A stretch of DNA of 33,955 nucleotides, taken from the NCBI GenBank assembly GCA_037384645.1, contig JARRNT010000059.1:1-33955 (forward strand), given 5' to 3'. Below the pieces are notes generated by a model. It saw nothing but the letters and a program-made list of their open reading frames with translations. It ran no database searches and was not told the DNA's origin. This document shows positions 1 to 6,860 of the stretch, one piece after another. A program made the position numbers and the translations under genes. Numbering within the stretch: the first letter of the stretch is position 1; each line of letters begins with the position of its first letter. This DNA comes from RI-92 sp037384645. GTDB taxonomy: Bacteria > Pseudomonadota > Gammaproteobacteria > UBA6429 > Thiohalophilaceae.

Positions 1-52
1 CTGCCCTGTTGCATGCAACCTGGATTACATTCGCGCAGACGCAAAGCGCCGT

Positions 53-238
53 TTATATCGTAAGCACCCTGTCAGATGCGATTATTTCGTCCAGTAATTG
101 ATCCCATTCCTCATCAGTACGCTGCTGATCATCAAGCTTGTAGCGATAGACGTTATGAATCGGCTCAAGATGCGTGATCGCCTCTTCAACGGTTTGAGTA
201 TCCGGGAACAGACCGGTTTCAAGGATAGATATATTCAT
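53..238 (-). CDS. Small acidic protein at the end of the sulfur operon
   Basis: A 61-residue soluble protein rich in Asp and Glu, with no signal peptide, membrane segment or cysteine. The C-terminal half has the pattern DEEWDQLLDEI followed by SDRVLTI and looks like a compact helical unit. I do not recognise a named family. It starts 14 nt after the stop of the DsrE-like gene upstream and lies in the same direction, so it is probably the tenth gene of the sulfur operon. The ribosome site is weak (a GGGTGA stretch before the ATG). Its fixed position next to DsrE-like genes suggests an accessory role in sulfur transfer, which is inference only. Confidence 0.7.
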   Translation of the reverse strand: MNISILETGLFPDTQTVEEAITHLEPIHNVYRYKLDDQQRTDEEWDQLLDEIIASDRVLTI

Positions 239-252
239 TATTATTCACCCGC

Positions 253-528
253 TCATAGATTGATAACTGCATCGGATTCCAGCATGGCCATTGCCAGTTC
301 CGAAGGATTAACCTGGTCAAGATCGGTGTCAGCCACGGTCGTCACCGGTACAATATCAGACAATTCAAGCAATTCCGCCTGTTCTGCATTATCTGCCGTT
401 TCTGCCACTGGTGAGGTCATGAAAACCAGTTGCACCTTATGGCCGAAAATGGTGAGACCTGCCGCCACACGCATGGCCTCAGTATGATTACGCCGCCCCA
501 ATACGAGTAGATTCTTTTTTGTGCCCAT
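253..528 (-). CDS. DsrE-like protein without cysteine
   Basis: A 91-residue cytoplasmic protein with the DsrE/DsrF-like alpha/beta outline: an N-terminal strand (LLVLGRR), a helix (EAMRVAAGL), a second strand (KVQLVFMT) and a late strand (SDAVINL). Members of this family carry sulfur on a conserved cysteine, but this copy has no cysteine at all, so it cannot act as a persulfide carrier. It may be a structural partner of the DsrE-like protein encoded just upstream, as in hetero-oligomeric DsrEFH or TusBCD where not every subunit is catalytic. A good ribosome site (AAGGAAAGG) precedes the ATG, and the gap to the upstream gene is 11 nt. The family call rests on fold pattern and context. Confidence 0.7.
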   Translation of the reverse strand: MGTKKNLLVLGRRNHTEAMRVAAGLTIFGHKVQLVFMTSPVAETADNAEQAELLELSDIVPVTTVADTDLDQVNPSELAMAMLESDAVINL

Positions 529-539
529 TTTACCTTTCC

Positions 540-815
540 TTACAAACTGATCAGATGCCTGGCTTCCGCCGTCATAGCGCTGTTATTGGTCTGGCTGCCT
601 GACTCAATGGGACAGGCCTGCCCTTCACGATATCGCGCCCATGAAAATTCACAGGCGATTGCCTGGCTTGCATGTTTGAGTAATTCGAGCAATTCCGCAT
701 TATCCAGCGTCTCTACCCCCGAGTCGGTAAAAAAGCAGGCCCATTCTGCGCCACGACGCTTGCTGGCCCGTAACAAAGGCAATAACACAGTTAAGGTATC
801 GCGACTGGATACCAT
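540..815 (-). CDS. DsrE-like sulfur carrier candidate
   Basis: A 91-residue cytoplasmic protein of DsrE-like layout: strand (TLTVLLPLL), strand (EWACFFTDSG), helix (NAELLELLKHASQ), then a cysteine in the context QAIACEFSW, where DsrE-family proteins keep their sulfur-binding cysteine, and a second cysteine in GQACPI. I chose the second of two close ATGs because a GGAG lies 9 nt before it; the alternative ATG at 821 adds two residues. The next gene downstream is a related DsrE-like protein without cysteine, so the two may form a heteromer. In sulfur oxidisers such proteins relay sulfane sulfur together with TusA and rhodaneses, and both families are encoded in the same operon. Confidence 0.72.
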   Translation of the reverse strand: MVSSRDTLTVLLPLLRASKRRGAEWACFFTDSGVETLDNAELLELLKHASQAIACEFSWARYREGQACPIESGSQTNNSAMTAEARHLISL

Positions 816-849
816 GTACATTAACTCCACGTATCTTCTCCTCTCATTG

Positions 850-1647
850 TCACACCCCAAAAGCCCATGCCAGCGCTGCCGCCTCATGCACGGTACGGTC
901 GACCTTTGCATGCAGATCACTTATTGCTACCGGCACGACACGAATACGTTTTCCTGTAATCTCATGTCTTGCCAGCAGACGGGTAAACCACGCAACCGCA
1001 TTACGTACAGATGTCCCATAGATGACGTGCAAGCTGCGAAACCCGGTTTTATGGCGTGCTGAATTATCGATATCCGCCGTTGTTAATAACGTGGCCTGCA
1101 AGCGCCCTGCATCCAGAAACCTGATATGCGGATGATCTCTCCGCAACTGGGTCAGCTCGCCCGGCAAAATCATCGCAGTATCCCGCATTGTTGCCTGGTA
1201 AATGCGTTGCCGCAGTATTGCGCGCGGTATGCCGGGTCCAGGCTGGAGCTTTCCTGTCCGTAACACCTTGTTGATCGCAGGTTTGAGTATCTCGACATGA
1301 GCCTGCCCACACAGGTACAGGATACCGGCGATAAAATCCCGTGCCCCGGCACGATCGCCGGTTACCAGTACTGTCTCGCTGCCATCGAGTCCGGCCGTGC
1401 CCAGGGCCCAGAAGATATCTGCAAAACTGGGCAATTCCCCTGCCGGCCCCAACAGGTCACTGGCCGGCAGGCAGTGCGCACCCGCCACACTGCGTTGCTG
1501 GCAAAGCGCCTGCGCACGAGTATCTACGATCACTGCATGCGGTGCGATCTGGTGAACGCCGACATAACGAATCGCCGCTGATTTCGCGATCACCGGAGTT
1601 GCTATTGCATATACCAGAACGCTGATGCTGGCTATCAAGATCCGCAT
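850..1647 (-). CDS. Exported rhodanese-like protein, catalytic Cys missing
   Basis: About 265 residues. The N-terminus is a signal peptide or anchor (MRILIASISVLVYAIATPVIA), so the protein should act in the periplasm or at the membrane. A rhodanese domain follows: HAVIVDTR, then GAHCLPASDLLG, then a strand VLVTGDRAG where rhodaneses have the loop C-x-x-G-x-R. The catalytic cysteine position holds Gly-Asp here, so thiosulfate:cyanide sulfurtransferase activity is not expected. The C-terminal 110 residues are a second domain I do not recognise. The start lies 7 nt after the upstream stop; an in-frame ATG at 1680 would overlap the upstream gene. The operon context (TusA, DsrE, YeeE) suggests binding or presenting a sulfur compound rather than catalysis, which is inference. 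Confidence 0.72.
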   Translation of the reverse strand: MRILIASISVLVYAIATPVIAKSAAIRYVGVHQIAPHAVIVDTRAQALCQQRSVAGAHCLPASDLLGPAGELPSFADIFWALGTAGLDGSETVLVTGDRAGARDFIAGILYLCGQAHVEILKPAINKVLRTGKLQPGPGIPRAILRQRIYQATMRDTAMILPGELTQLRRDHPHIRFLDAGRLQATLLTTADIDNSARHKTGFRSLHVIYGTSVRNAVAWFTRLLARHEITGKRIRVVPVAISDLHAKVDRTVHEAAALAWAFGV

Positions 1648-1654
1648 ATTGCGC

Positions 1655-1927
1655 CTAACAACCACCAAACTGTTCTTCATGCCTGGCAGTTGTGTCATTA
1701 CTGGGCTTGGGCGGATTATCAATGTAATAACCCACCAGTACAGTCACGGGTAACTCGCCGAGATTCGGCCCCAGATTTACGTCCGGGAGATTCTCCATCG
1801 GCTGCGGAGTCTTCGCGTATTCAAGTTTTTTCTGCGATATTGTCGCATGTGGATACAACAACAAAGCAGTACCGGCACTCAGCAGCAGGCAAGTGCCACA
1901 GAACAGCAGCATTTGTAACTTGCTCAT
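1655..1927 (-). CDS. Small membrane-anchored protein, unknown function
   Basis: A 90-residue protein with one N-terminal hydrophobic segment (residues about 5-26), then a Pro- and Asn-rich tail that should lie outside the cytoplasm (NLPDVNLGPNLGELP, then GYYIDNPPKPSND). The only tail cysteine is the last residue. A strong ribosome site (GAGGAG) is correctly spaced from the ATG. The stop lies 7 nt before the proposed start of the rhodanese-like gene. No family is recognised. It may hold the exported rhodanese-like protein or a neighbour at the membrane, judged only from topology and gene order. Confidence 0.75.
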   Translation of the reverse strand: MSKLQMLLFCGTCLLLSAGTALLLYPHATISQKKLEYAKTPQPMENLPDVNLGPNLGELPVTVLVGYYIDNPPKPSNDTTARHEEQFGGC

Positions 1928-1957
1928 AAGTTCTCCTCGATGCGTAAGCGCATCAGG

Positions 1958-2053
1958 TTACAGTGAATCCTTGGTCAGACTCACATACAATACGTAAAAC
2001 GTGACAAAGAACATCACGATTTGCACGATCGATTCAAAGTCCAGACCACTCAT
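1958..2053 (-). CDS. 31-residue single-span membrane protein
   Basis: A very short gene read directly from the sequence. It begins MSGLDFES, continues with one hydrophobic span (IVQIVMFFVTFYVLYVSL) and ends TKDSL. Its ATG overlaps the TGA of the gene upstream in a 4-nt ATGA, a classic sign of translational coupling, which argues strongly that it is real. The hydrophobic span is about 18 residues, enough to cross the membrane once. It resembles in size the small accessory subunits of respiratory or transport complexes. No family is recognised, and automated annotation is likely to miss it. Confidence 0.65.
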   Translation of the reverse strand: MSGLDFESIVQIVMFFVTFYVLYVSLTKDSL

Positions 2054-2265
2054 TGACCCTGCCCCTTGTAATGCCGCACGAGCTCATTCAGGTCCAGCGG
2101 TTTACCGCCAGCTGGATTAATCACCTTAGGCGTAAAATACGGCACGCCGTCACGCGTTGCATGCAAATATGCAGGTTGCTTAACCAGGATATAGACATAG
2201 CTGCCTATACCGATGAACGCGATGAGAATCGAGTAAATTGCCATTTGCCATTGTCCTGCTGTCAT
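2050..2265 (-). CDS. Small single-span membrane protein
   Basis: A 71-residue protein beginning MTAGQWQM, with one membrane span (AIYSILIAFIGIGSYVYILV, residues about 9-28) and a polar tail of about 40 residues containing YFTPKVINPAGGKPLDLNEL. I placed the start at the ATG that follows GGGAGG by 6 nt; a longer reading from an upstream TTG would take in that ribosome site. The tail has no cysteine. The gene follows the TusA-like gene by 14 nt and overlaps the 31-residue gene downstream, so it belongs to the sulfur operon. It may anchor or organise the transfer proteins at the membrane; function unknown. Confidence 0.75.
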   Translation of the reverse strand: MTAGQWQMAIYSILIAFIGIGSYVYILVKQPAYLHATRDGVPYFTPKVINPAGGKPLDLNELVRHYKGQGQ

Positions 2266-2279
2266 ACCAAACCTCCCTG

Positions 2280-2585
2280 TCAATTTTTCTGAACGATGAC
2301 CTGCCAGTAACGATCCGTCTTGATGGTTTCAAGATGGGTACCTTCCAGCTCGGGCATCATGGGTGGAATCGCTTCCATGGAAGTCGGGTTATCAATCCTG
2401 ACTTCGATCACATCACCTGAAGCCGCCTTGGACATGGCTTTTTTCGTCATTAATTGCGGGCGTGGACATGAATCACCCAGACAATCGATAATCTGACTGA
2501 TTTCCACCGTATCGCCGTTACCCAGAGTCAGGCTACTGCCTGCCTGTCCGTTGCCTTTATCTTTACTGCGTCCGAACAATCCCAT
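2280..2585 (-). CDS. tusA: TusA-like sulfur carrier protein
   Basis: A 101-residue protein. Residues about 28-100 form a TusA/SirA domain with the signature DCLGDSCPRP, where Cys40 of the CPxP motif is the persulfide-carrying residue; Cys35 is a second nearby thiol. TusA-family proteins pass sulfane sulfur between cytoplasmic partners such as DsrE-type proteins, rhodaneses and the sHdr or Dsr pathways. The copy has an extra N-terminal stretch of about 28 residues compared with the usual 75-80 residue protein. An excellent ribosome site (AGGAGGAG) precedes the ATG. Its place directly after two YeeE/YedE genes matches the known pairing of YeeE transporters with TusA-like YeeD (TsuA-TsuB), where the carrier receives imported sulfur. 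Confidence 0.92.
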   Translation of the reverse strand: MGLFGRSKDKGNGQAGSSLTLGNGDTVEISQIIDCLGDSCPRPQLMTKKAMSKAASGDVIEVRIDNPTSMEAIPPMMPELEGTHLETIKTDRYWQVIVQKN

Positions 2586-2635
2586 TTTTCTCCTCCTGAA
2601 ATTTACTTTTTAATGTTTGTCTTCAGCACACCTGG

Positions 2636-3319
2636 TCAGGCGGATTGTTCCGCCGTCGCCATACCGGGCTTGGCCTGCCCCGGGGCCCCAGCAGCAACGG
2701 CAGATGGTGTCGTTGCCGCCTGTTTGCTGGCATGCTCATTGGCAATCCGGGCCTCCTTACGCAATATGGCACGATAAATTCCGAATAACATGAGTGTCTG
2801 GAAAAGGCCAAAGAATATCGCCGGGATACCGGTTTTTTCCTGCAGGGTCGCCGCGTTGGCATAGCCGAATTGCAGGGCTTCCAGGTGCGGCAGGTGATCC
2901 ATGGAACCGGGGGCCGGTGGCCAGTAGCTGAATGACCAGATCAGCGAGAACAAAAACATACCGATAAAGGTAAACAGCAAAGCCCAGATAGCGCCGACAT
3001 TGCCCTCGCCCGCCTTGACCCAGGTCGACACCGTGCAGGCACCGGCCAGGACCATGCCTATACCAAACAGGAACAGGCCCAGCATCTGGTTGACACCGAC
3101 ATCGAAGTGCATGGTGTTACCCTCGCCAACGGTAATGAAGGCAGTAAACCCAATCGTCAGGATCATCATGCAGACCAGCAGGGCCTTGGTATTGCGATAG
3201 GTCTTGAACAACATGGCATCGCGCAGGGCCGCGGTATTACAAAAGCGCGAACGCTGCACCAGCAAACCGGCAACTGAACCGAATACAAAAGCAGCAAGAC
3301 ATTGACCGATTGGTGACAT
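2636..3319 (-). CDS. YeeE/YedE-family transporter, second half
   Basis: A 227-residue polytopic membrane protein of the YeeE/YedE (DUF395) family. The motif QRSRFCNTAALRD contains Cys27, and GMVLAGACTVSTWVKAGEGN contains Cys95; both are in the family's conserved cysteine motifs. TsuA, the characterised thiosulfate importer, uses three conserved cysteines along its path; two of the equivalent positions appear here and the third in the neighbouring half-size protein. The last 40 residues are a soluble Ala/Pro/Gln-rich tail. The start was chosen at the ATG preceded by GGGAGG, one base after the upstream stop, so the two genes are almost certainly co-translated. Probable role: import of thiosulfate or another sulfur compound, handed to TusA. 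Confidence 0.88.
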   Translation of the reverse strand: MSPIGQCLAAFVFGSVAGLLVQRSRFCNTAALRDAMLFKTYRNTKALLVCMMILTIGFTAFITVGEGNTMHFDVGVNQMLGLFLFGIGMVLAGACTVSTWVKAGEGNVGAIWALLFTFIGMFLFSLIWSFSYWPPAPGSMDHLPHLEALQFGYANAATLQEKTGIPAIFFGLFQTLMLFGIYRAILRKEARIANEHASKQAATTPSAVAAGAPGQAKPGMATAEQSA

Positions 3320-3320
3320 G

Positions 3321-3812
3321 TTAACCTCCCAGAACTTTTTTATAGATAAGCGAACCGACCCAGGCACCGGCAATGATGCCACTGATCGAAAGGTATCCTC
3401 CAAGATTCATTTCCGGCGTAAGCCCAAAGAAAGTACTGACGTTACAGACGAAGGCCAGGCGGATACCGATACCCATCAGCAATCCGCCGACGGTGATCAT
3501 GATCCATTCAGACAGGTGGCGCGGCACGCGCCAGTAGAATTCCTTGCTGAGTACGGCGCCAACAATAGAACCAAACAGCATGCCCAGGCTGATATAAATC
3601 TTCCAGTAGGTAGGATCCGGTTTGAACACAATATCCCAGAACGGGATCTGATGAAGCTGATCGCCCATAAAGAACTTGGCGATCAGGCCGGTCATCATGG
3701 TCTCACCACCTCCGACGGTCCAGGCACCCACGACCAGAAACAGAAATACATCGAGCAAAGCAATGATTGTGAGCGCAATGACAGGGTCCAGGGTTTTCTT
3801 GAATAACTCCAT
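3321..3812 (-). CDS. YeeE/YedE-family transporter, first half
   Basis: A 163-residue membrane protein with about four spans (near residues 11-31, 70-90, 103-122 and 140-157). The C-terminal part has the YeeE signature GIGIRLAFVCNVSTFFG with Cys123, followed by GGYLSISGIIAGAWVG. It is half the size of a full TsuA-like protein (about 330-350 residues), and the following gene supplies the second half, so the pair probably assembles into one transporter, as with other split YeeE pairs such as PmpA-PmpB. It is the first gene of the sulfur operon, has a strong ribosome site (GGAGGAAG) and lies about 37 nt after the predicted sigma54 transcription start. Confidence 0.88.
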   Translation of the reverse strand: MELFKKTLDPVIALTIIALLDVFLFLVVGAWTVGGGETMMTGLIAKFFMGDQLHQIPFWDIVFKPDPTYWKIYISLGMLFGSIVGAVLSKEFYWRVPRHLSEWIMITVGGLLMGIGIRLAFVCNVSTFFGLTPEMNLGGYLSISGIIAGAWVGSLIYKKVLGG

Positions 3813-3859
3813 CCACTTCCTCCACCGGTTACCGGATATTTTTATATTGGGAGGCTAGT

Positions 3860-3875
3860 AGCAAGAGTGACGCCA
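3860..3875 (-). promoter_or_regulatory. Sigma54 (-24/-12) promoter of the sulfur operon
   Basis: On the minus strand the sequence reads TTGGCGTCACTCTTGCTA. This fits the sigma54 consensus TGGC-R-Y-N5-TTGCW, with the invariant GG and GC ten bases apart. Transcription would start near 3849, giving a leader of about 37 nt before the first YeeE gene. The neighbouring gene encodes a sigma54 activator with the GAFTGA motif. Only one consensus position (a C in place of a purine) is off. Confidence 0.82.
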
Positions 3876-3939
3876 ACTTTGAAATCAGTAGGTTATTCAG
3901 TTAGTTATGTAATCTGGCGGGACTAGGGATTCCTTCTGA

Positions 3940-4003
3940 CTGTCTCATCCTGAAACAGCGCTGTATCAATTCGAGACAGGGGGACTGTCGCAAAATATGA
4001 CAG
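3940..4003. promoter_or_regulatory. Three activator-site repeats, CTGT-N11-ACAG
   Basis: Three 19-bp elements of the form CTGT-N11-ACAG lie at 3940-3958, 3961-3979 and 3985-4003. The first two are placed symmetrically: TGTCTC at 3941-3946 mirrors GAGACA at 3973-3978 around the perfect palindrome ACAGCGCTGT at 3955-3964. The starts are 21 and 24 bp apart, about two helical turns. They sit roughly 90 to 155 bp upstream of the predicted start, the usual place for upstream activator sequences of NtrC-type proteins, and resemble the TGT-N10-ACA layout of NifA sites. They most likely bind the activator encoded immediately upstream. Confidence 0.72.
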
Positions 4004-4018
4004 CTGAGCCAATGCCAG

Positions 4019-4918
4019 TCAGCTATCGACTTGCTCGAGCTTGCGACGCAGGGTAGACCGACTGATCCCAAGTACCCGGGCCGCGGCTACCTGGTTATTT
4101 TCACAGGCGGCCAGCACGCGCTGGATATGCCGGATTTCCACGTCGAACAGCGTCAGCTGTTCCAGCTCATCGCTGCTGACGGTATTGCTGCCATTGAGCG
4201 GCATATTGATCGCCATTTCATCCGCATCGAGTTCCGGGCCGGGATACAGGGCAAAGCTGCGCTCGATAATGTTTTCCAGCTGGCGTACGTTGCCCGGCCA
4301 GTCATACATCATGAGTTTACGCCGCGCTTCCGGCGTGATATTCAGTTCAGGCTGATGCATCTTGTCGCGCAGGCGTTGCAGGAAATGCTCGACCAGTGGC
4401 GCGATATCGTCCCGTCGCTCACGTAACGGCGGGATGGTGATCGGCAGCACATTCAGACGAAACAACAGATCACTGCGAAACTGACCGGCATCCACCGCGG
4501 ATTCCAGCTGAGAATTGGTGGCCGATATCACGCGCACGTTAACCTTGATAGGAGCCCCGCCGCCAACGGGGCGGACTTCCCCCTCCTGCAGGACGCGCAG
4601 TAACTTGACCTGCAGCCGCGGTCCGATATCACCAATCTCGTCAAGAAACAGGGTCCCGCCATCCGCCTCGCGAAACAGTCCCATCTTGTTGGAGATCGCG
4701 CCGGTAAACGCCCCCTTGATGTGGCCGAACAGCTCGGAATCGAGCAGGTCTTCAGGCAGGGTACAGCAGTTTATCGGCACGAAAGGTCCGTTGGCGCGTG
4801 CACTGGTATTGTGTATTGCGCGGGCAATCACTTCCTTGCCGACCCCGGTTTCACCGGTAATCAATACCGGAATTTCCTGTTCGCTAATGCGTTCGATGAT
4901 CTGCAGGATCCGACGCAT
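4019..4918 (-). CDS. Sigma54 activator, AAA+ and Fis-type DNA-binding part (frameshifted gene)
   Basis: This 299-residue reading is the central and C-terminal part of an NtrC-family response regulator. It has Walker A GETGVGKE, the sigma54-contact loop GAFTGA, Walker B GGTLFLDEIGD, the arginine-finger region FRSDLLFRLNVL, and a C-terminal Fis-like helix-turn-helix (NNQVAAARVLGISRSTLRRKL). The receiver domain that should be fused in front is in another frame just upstream, and there is no ribosome site before this ATG. Removing one base of a four-base run at 4947-4950 joins both parts into a protein of about 443 residues, the normal family length. It should activate the sigma54 promoter of the sulfur operon next door. 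If the frameshift is real, this fragment would be an unregulated activator or non-functional. Confidence 0.85.
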   Translation of the reverse strand: MRRILQIIERISEQEIPVLITGETGVGKEVIARAIHNTSARANGPFVPINCCTLPEDLLDSELFGHIKGAFTGAISNKMGLFREADGGTLFLDEIGDIGPRLQVKLLRVLQEGEVRPVGGGAPIKVNVRVISATNSQLESAVDAGQFRSDLLFRLNVLPITIPPLRERRDDIAPLVEHFLQRLRDKMHQPELNITPEARRKLMMYDWPGNVRQLENIIERSFALYPGPELDADEMAINMPLNGSNTVSSDELEQLTLFDVEIRHIQRVLAACENNQVAAARVLGISRSTLRRKLEQVDS

Positions 4919-4922
4919 GGCT

Positions 4923-5351
4923 TCACTCTCGGCAACGATACCCTGGCCCCTGCAGGCGTTCGCGCAGGCGGTGTACTTCCTCGCGCAGGGATTTTTTCTC
5001 GAGTACCTTGTTCACCCGCAGCAACAGCTCATCCGGGTTAATGGGTTTTGTCAGGTAATCGTATGCACCCAGCTTCATGGCCGACACGGCATTCTCAATA
5101 GAGCCGTATGCCGTCATGATGATACTTTCCACCTCGCTGCCGTTAGCACGCAACCAGCCAAGCAGGTCCATGCCATTTTCCTGCCCGAGGCGCATATCGG
5201 TTATCACCAGGTCTACCGATTCCGTCTGCAACATACGCTTTGCCTGGGACAAATCCGCCGCCTCGAGTGCGGTGTAGCCTTCGGACTTGAGCAGCATGCC
5301 CAGGGTCTTACGGATAGAAAATTCGTCGTCTACGATCAGTATGGTTGCCAT
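4923..5351 (-). CDS. Response-regulator receiver part of the sigma54 activator (frameshifted gene)
   Basis: A 142-residue reading with a complete CheY-like receiver: acidic pair Asp8-Asp9, phosphoacceptor Asp52 in LVITDM, Thr in IIMTAYG and Lys in YLTKP. A linker helix follows (LREEVHRLRERLQG), after which the frame runs into an early stop (PGYRCRE then TGA). In the alternative frame the linker continues as QGIVAESEAMRRIL, exactly what NtrC-type proteins show before the AAA+ domain. The gene follows the histidine kinase stop by 8 nt, so kinase and regulator are a cognate pair. The sulfur operon downstream is the likely target. Confidence 0.85.
   Translation of the reverse strand: MATILIVDDEFSIRKTLGMLLKSEGYTALEAADLSQAKRMLQTESVDLVITDMRLGQENGMDLLGWLRANGSEVESIIMTAYGSIENAVSAMKLGAYDYLTKPINPDELLLRVNKVLEKKSLREEVHRLRERLQGPGYRCRE
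4947..4950 (-). other. Single-base frameshift in the sigma54 activator gene
   Basis: A run of four C on the plus strand (GGGG in the gene) separates the receiver frame from the AAA+ frame. With three G instead of four the reading passes from ERLQG into QGIVAESEAM without interruption. Both flanking parts keep every key residue, which suggests a very recent mutation, a phase-variable run or a sequencing error rather than an old pseudogene. Confidence 0.85.
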
Positions 5352-5359
5352 AATTTGTT

Positions 5360-6859
5360 TTAATGTTGTGAGGCAGTCTCAAGACTGAATTCGATCTCAG
5401 TCCCGACGTTGGGGTGACTGACGATATCCAGCTTGCTGCCGTGCTGCATTAGTATACGTTGCACGATGGACAGGCCAAGACCCGTACCATTCTTGCGGCC
5501 AGTCACGAAAGGTCGGGTCACTTTATCGATCAAGGCATCCGGGATCCCCCTGCCTGCATCAATGATGCGCACATTCAGTTTATTCTGTTGCCTCACAATC
5601 TCAACTGTAAGTTCTCCACCATCCGGCATGGCCTGGACACCATTCATGATCAGGTTCATCAATACCTGGCGCAGCTGGTCCTTGTCACCATAAGCAAGGC
5701 AGGGGCTATCGGGCAGGTGTGTCACGATGCTGACAGTATCCGGGAGTTCCGGATCGTTGGACAACAGCGTGACGGTGTCGCGTGCCAGCTGGCAGACATC
5801 CACTGACTGCATATCAGATTGCGGGATCCGCGAGAAAGTCAGGAAGTCGTTGAGAATGCGCTGCAGGCGTTCTGACTCGGCATTCACGATGTCGGTGACT
5901 TGTTCACGATCGCCACCAGGCAAGTCACCCCGCGCCAGCAACTTTACCGAATTGATAATCGCAGACAGGGGGTTGCGGATTTCGTGGGCAATACTGGCCG
6001 ACAGTTCACCAACACAGGCCAGGCGTTCCGCTTCCGTACGTTTTTCATGTTCCATACTGACCTGGCGCGACGTACGCTGCAGCGAGGCAACCATCGTATT
6101 AAAGGCCCGCGCCAGCAAGCCGACTTCATCGTGACCATGGGTTTTTACCCGCACATTGAGATCGCCTGCCGTCAGCCGCCGCACAGCCTGCGTCATACTG
6201 TGCAGGTTACGGGTGGTGGCAAATGACAGGGCCCAGGCCGCAAGGCTGCCAACTACCAGGGCAATCAGGATAAATAGCAGACCATCATCGCGCGTCGCGG
6301 CCAGGGCCTTGTCCAGGTTGGCAGTGGACATGCCCACGAACACCGCACCGACCTTGCGGCCGGCAACCCGGATATCCTCCCGCAGATCCAGTACATGGTC
6401 CCCCGGCTTCAGTGGCATGGTCTCGCTAACCTGGATGCGGGGCACTACCCGCTGACCTACACGTGCGGGATCTGTACTGGCCAGAATATTTCCCTCGGCA
6501 TCCATGACTTCACCGTAAGTCACGTCGGGCTGCTTGCGAACCCGACCAACCACTTCGGCCAGGGAGGCTAGGTCTTCCGCCAACAGGGCATTGGTTGTCG
6601 CCACGGCCATCATGCTCGACAGGGCATGACCGCGATTCTGCAGTTCGGCACGAATACTGTTGGATTGATCAGTCACGGCATCCCAGATAAAGGCCCCCAT
6701 CAGGATGGCATGGACTAGTGCGACGGACACAATCAGGCGAAAACGTAAGGTGGCATACCAGCGCAGGCCCGTCCCCTCAGACAAAGGGCGCGCTGTACCC
6801 TCGTCCAGTAGCGCGGTCCGTATGCCTGTCGATACTGCATTGTCTGCAGTGGTACTCAT
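5360..6859 (-). CDS. Membrane sensor histidine kinase (HAMP)
   Basis: About 499 residues. A membrane span (FRLIVSVALVHAILMGAFIW) is followed by a periplasmic sensor region of about 140 residues, a second span (LLFILIALVVGSLAAWAL), a HAMP domain ending in ARAFNTMVASL, the HisKA H-box SIAHEIRNP (His near residue 288), and an HATPase domain with N-box LMNLIMNGVQAM, G1 DAGRGIP and G2 GTGLGLSI. I chose the ATG one base after the stop of the binding-protein gene, preceded by GGGAG; an upstream in-frame start would overlap that gene. It should phosphorylate the NtrC-type regulator encoded 8 nt downstream. A two-component sigma54 system next to sulfur genes resembles TspS-TspR of Acidithiobacillus, which controls sox genes. 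Confidence 0.9.
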   Translation of the reverse strand: MSTTADNAVSTGIRTALLDEGTARPLSEGTGLRWYATLRFRLIVSVALVHAILMGAFIWDAVTDQSNSIRAELQNRGHALSSMMAVATTNALLAEDLASLAEVVGRVRKQPDVTYGEVMDAEGNILASTDPARVGQRVVPRIQVSETMPLKPGDHVLDLREDIRVAGRKVGAVFVGMSTANLDKALAATRDDGLLFILIALVVGSLAAWALSFATTRNLHSMTQAVRRLTAGDLNVRVKTHGHDEVGLLARAFNTMVASLQRTSRQVSMEHEKRTEAERLACVGELSASIAHEIRNPLSAIINSVKLLARGDLPGGDREQVTDIVNAESERLQRILNDFLTFSRIPQSDMQSVDVCQLARDTVTLLSNDPELPDTVSIVTHLPDSPCLAYGDKDQLRQVLMNLIMNGVQAMPDGGELTVEIVRQQNKLNVRIIDAGRGIPDALIDKVTRPFVTGRKNGTGLGLSIVQRILMQHGSKLDIVSHPNVGTEIEFSLETASQH

Positions 6860-6860
6860 G

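Noticed and set aside
4019..5351. Programmed frameshifting in the sigma54 activator
   Set aside because: No slippery heptamer, downstream stem or internal Shine-Dalgarno pattern was recognised around the GGGG run, and this family is not known to use frameshifting. Error or mutation is simpler.
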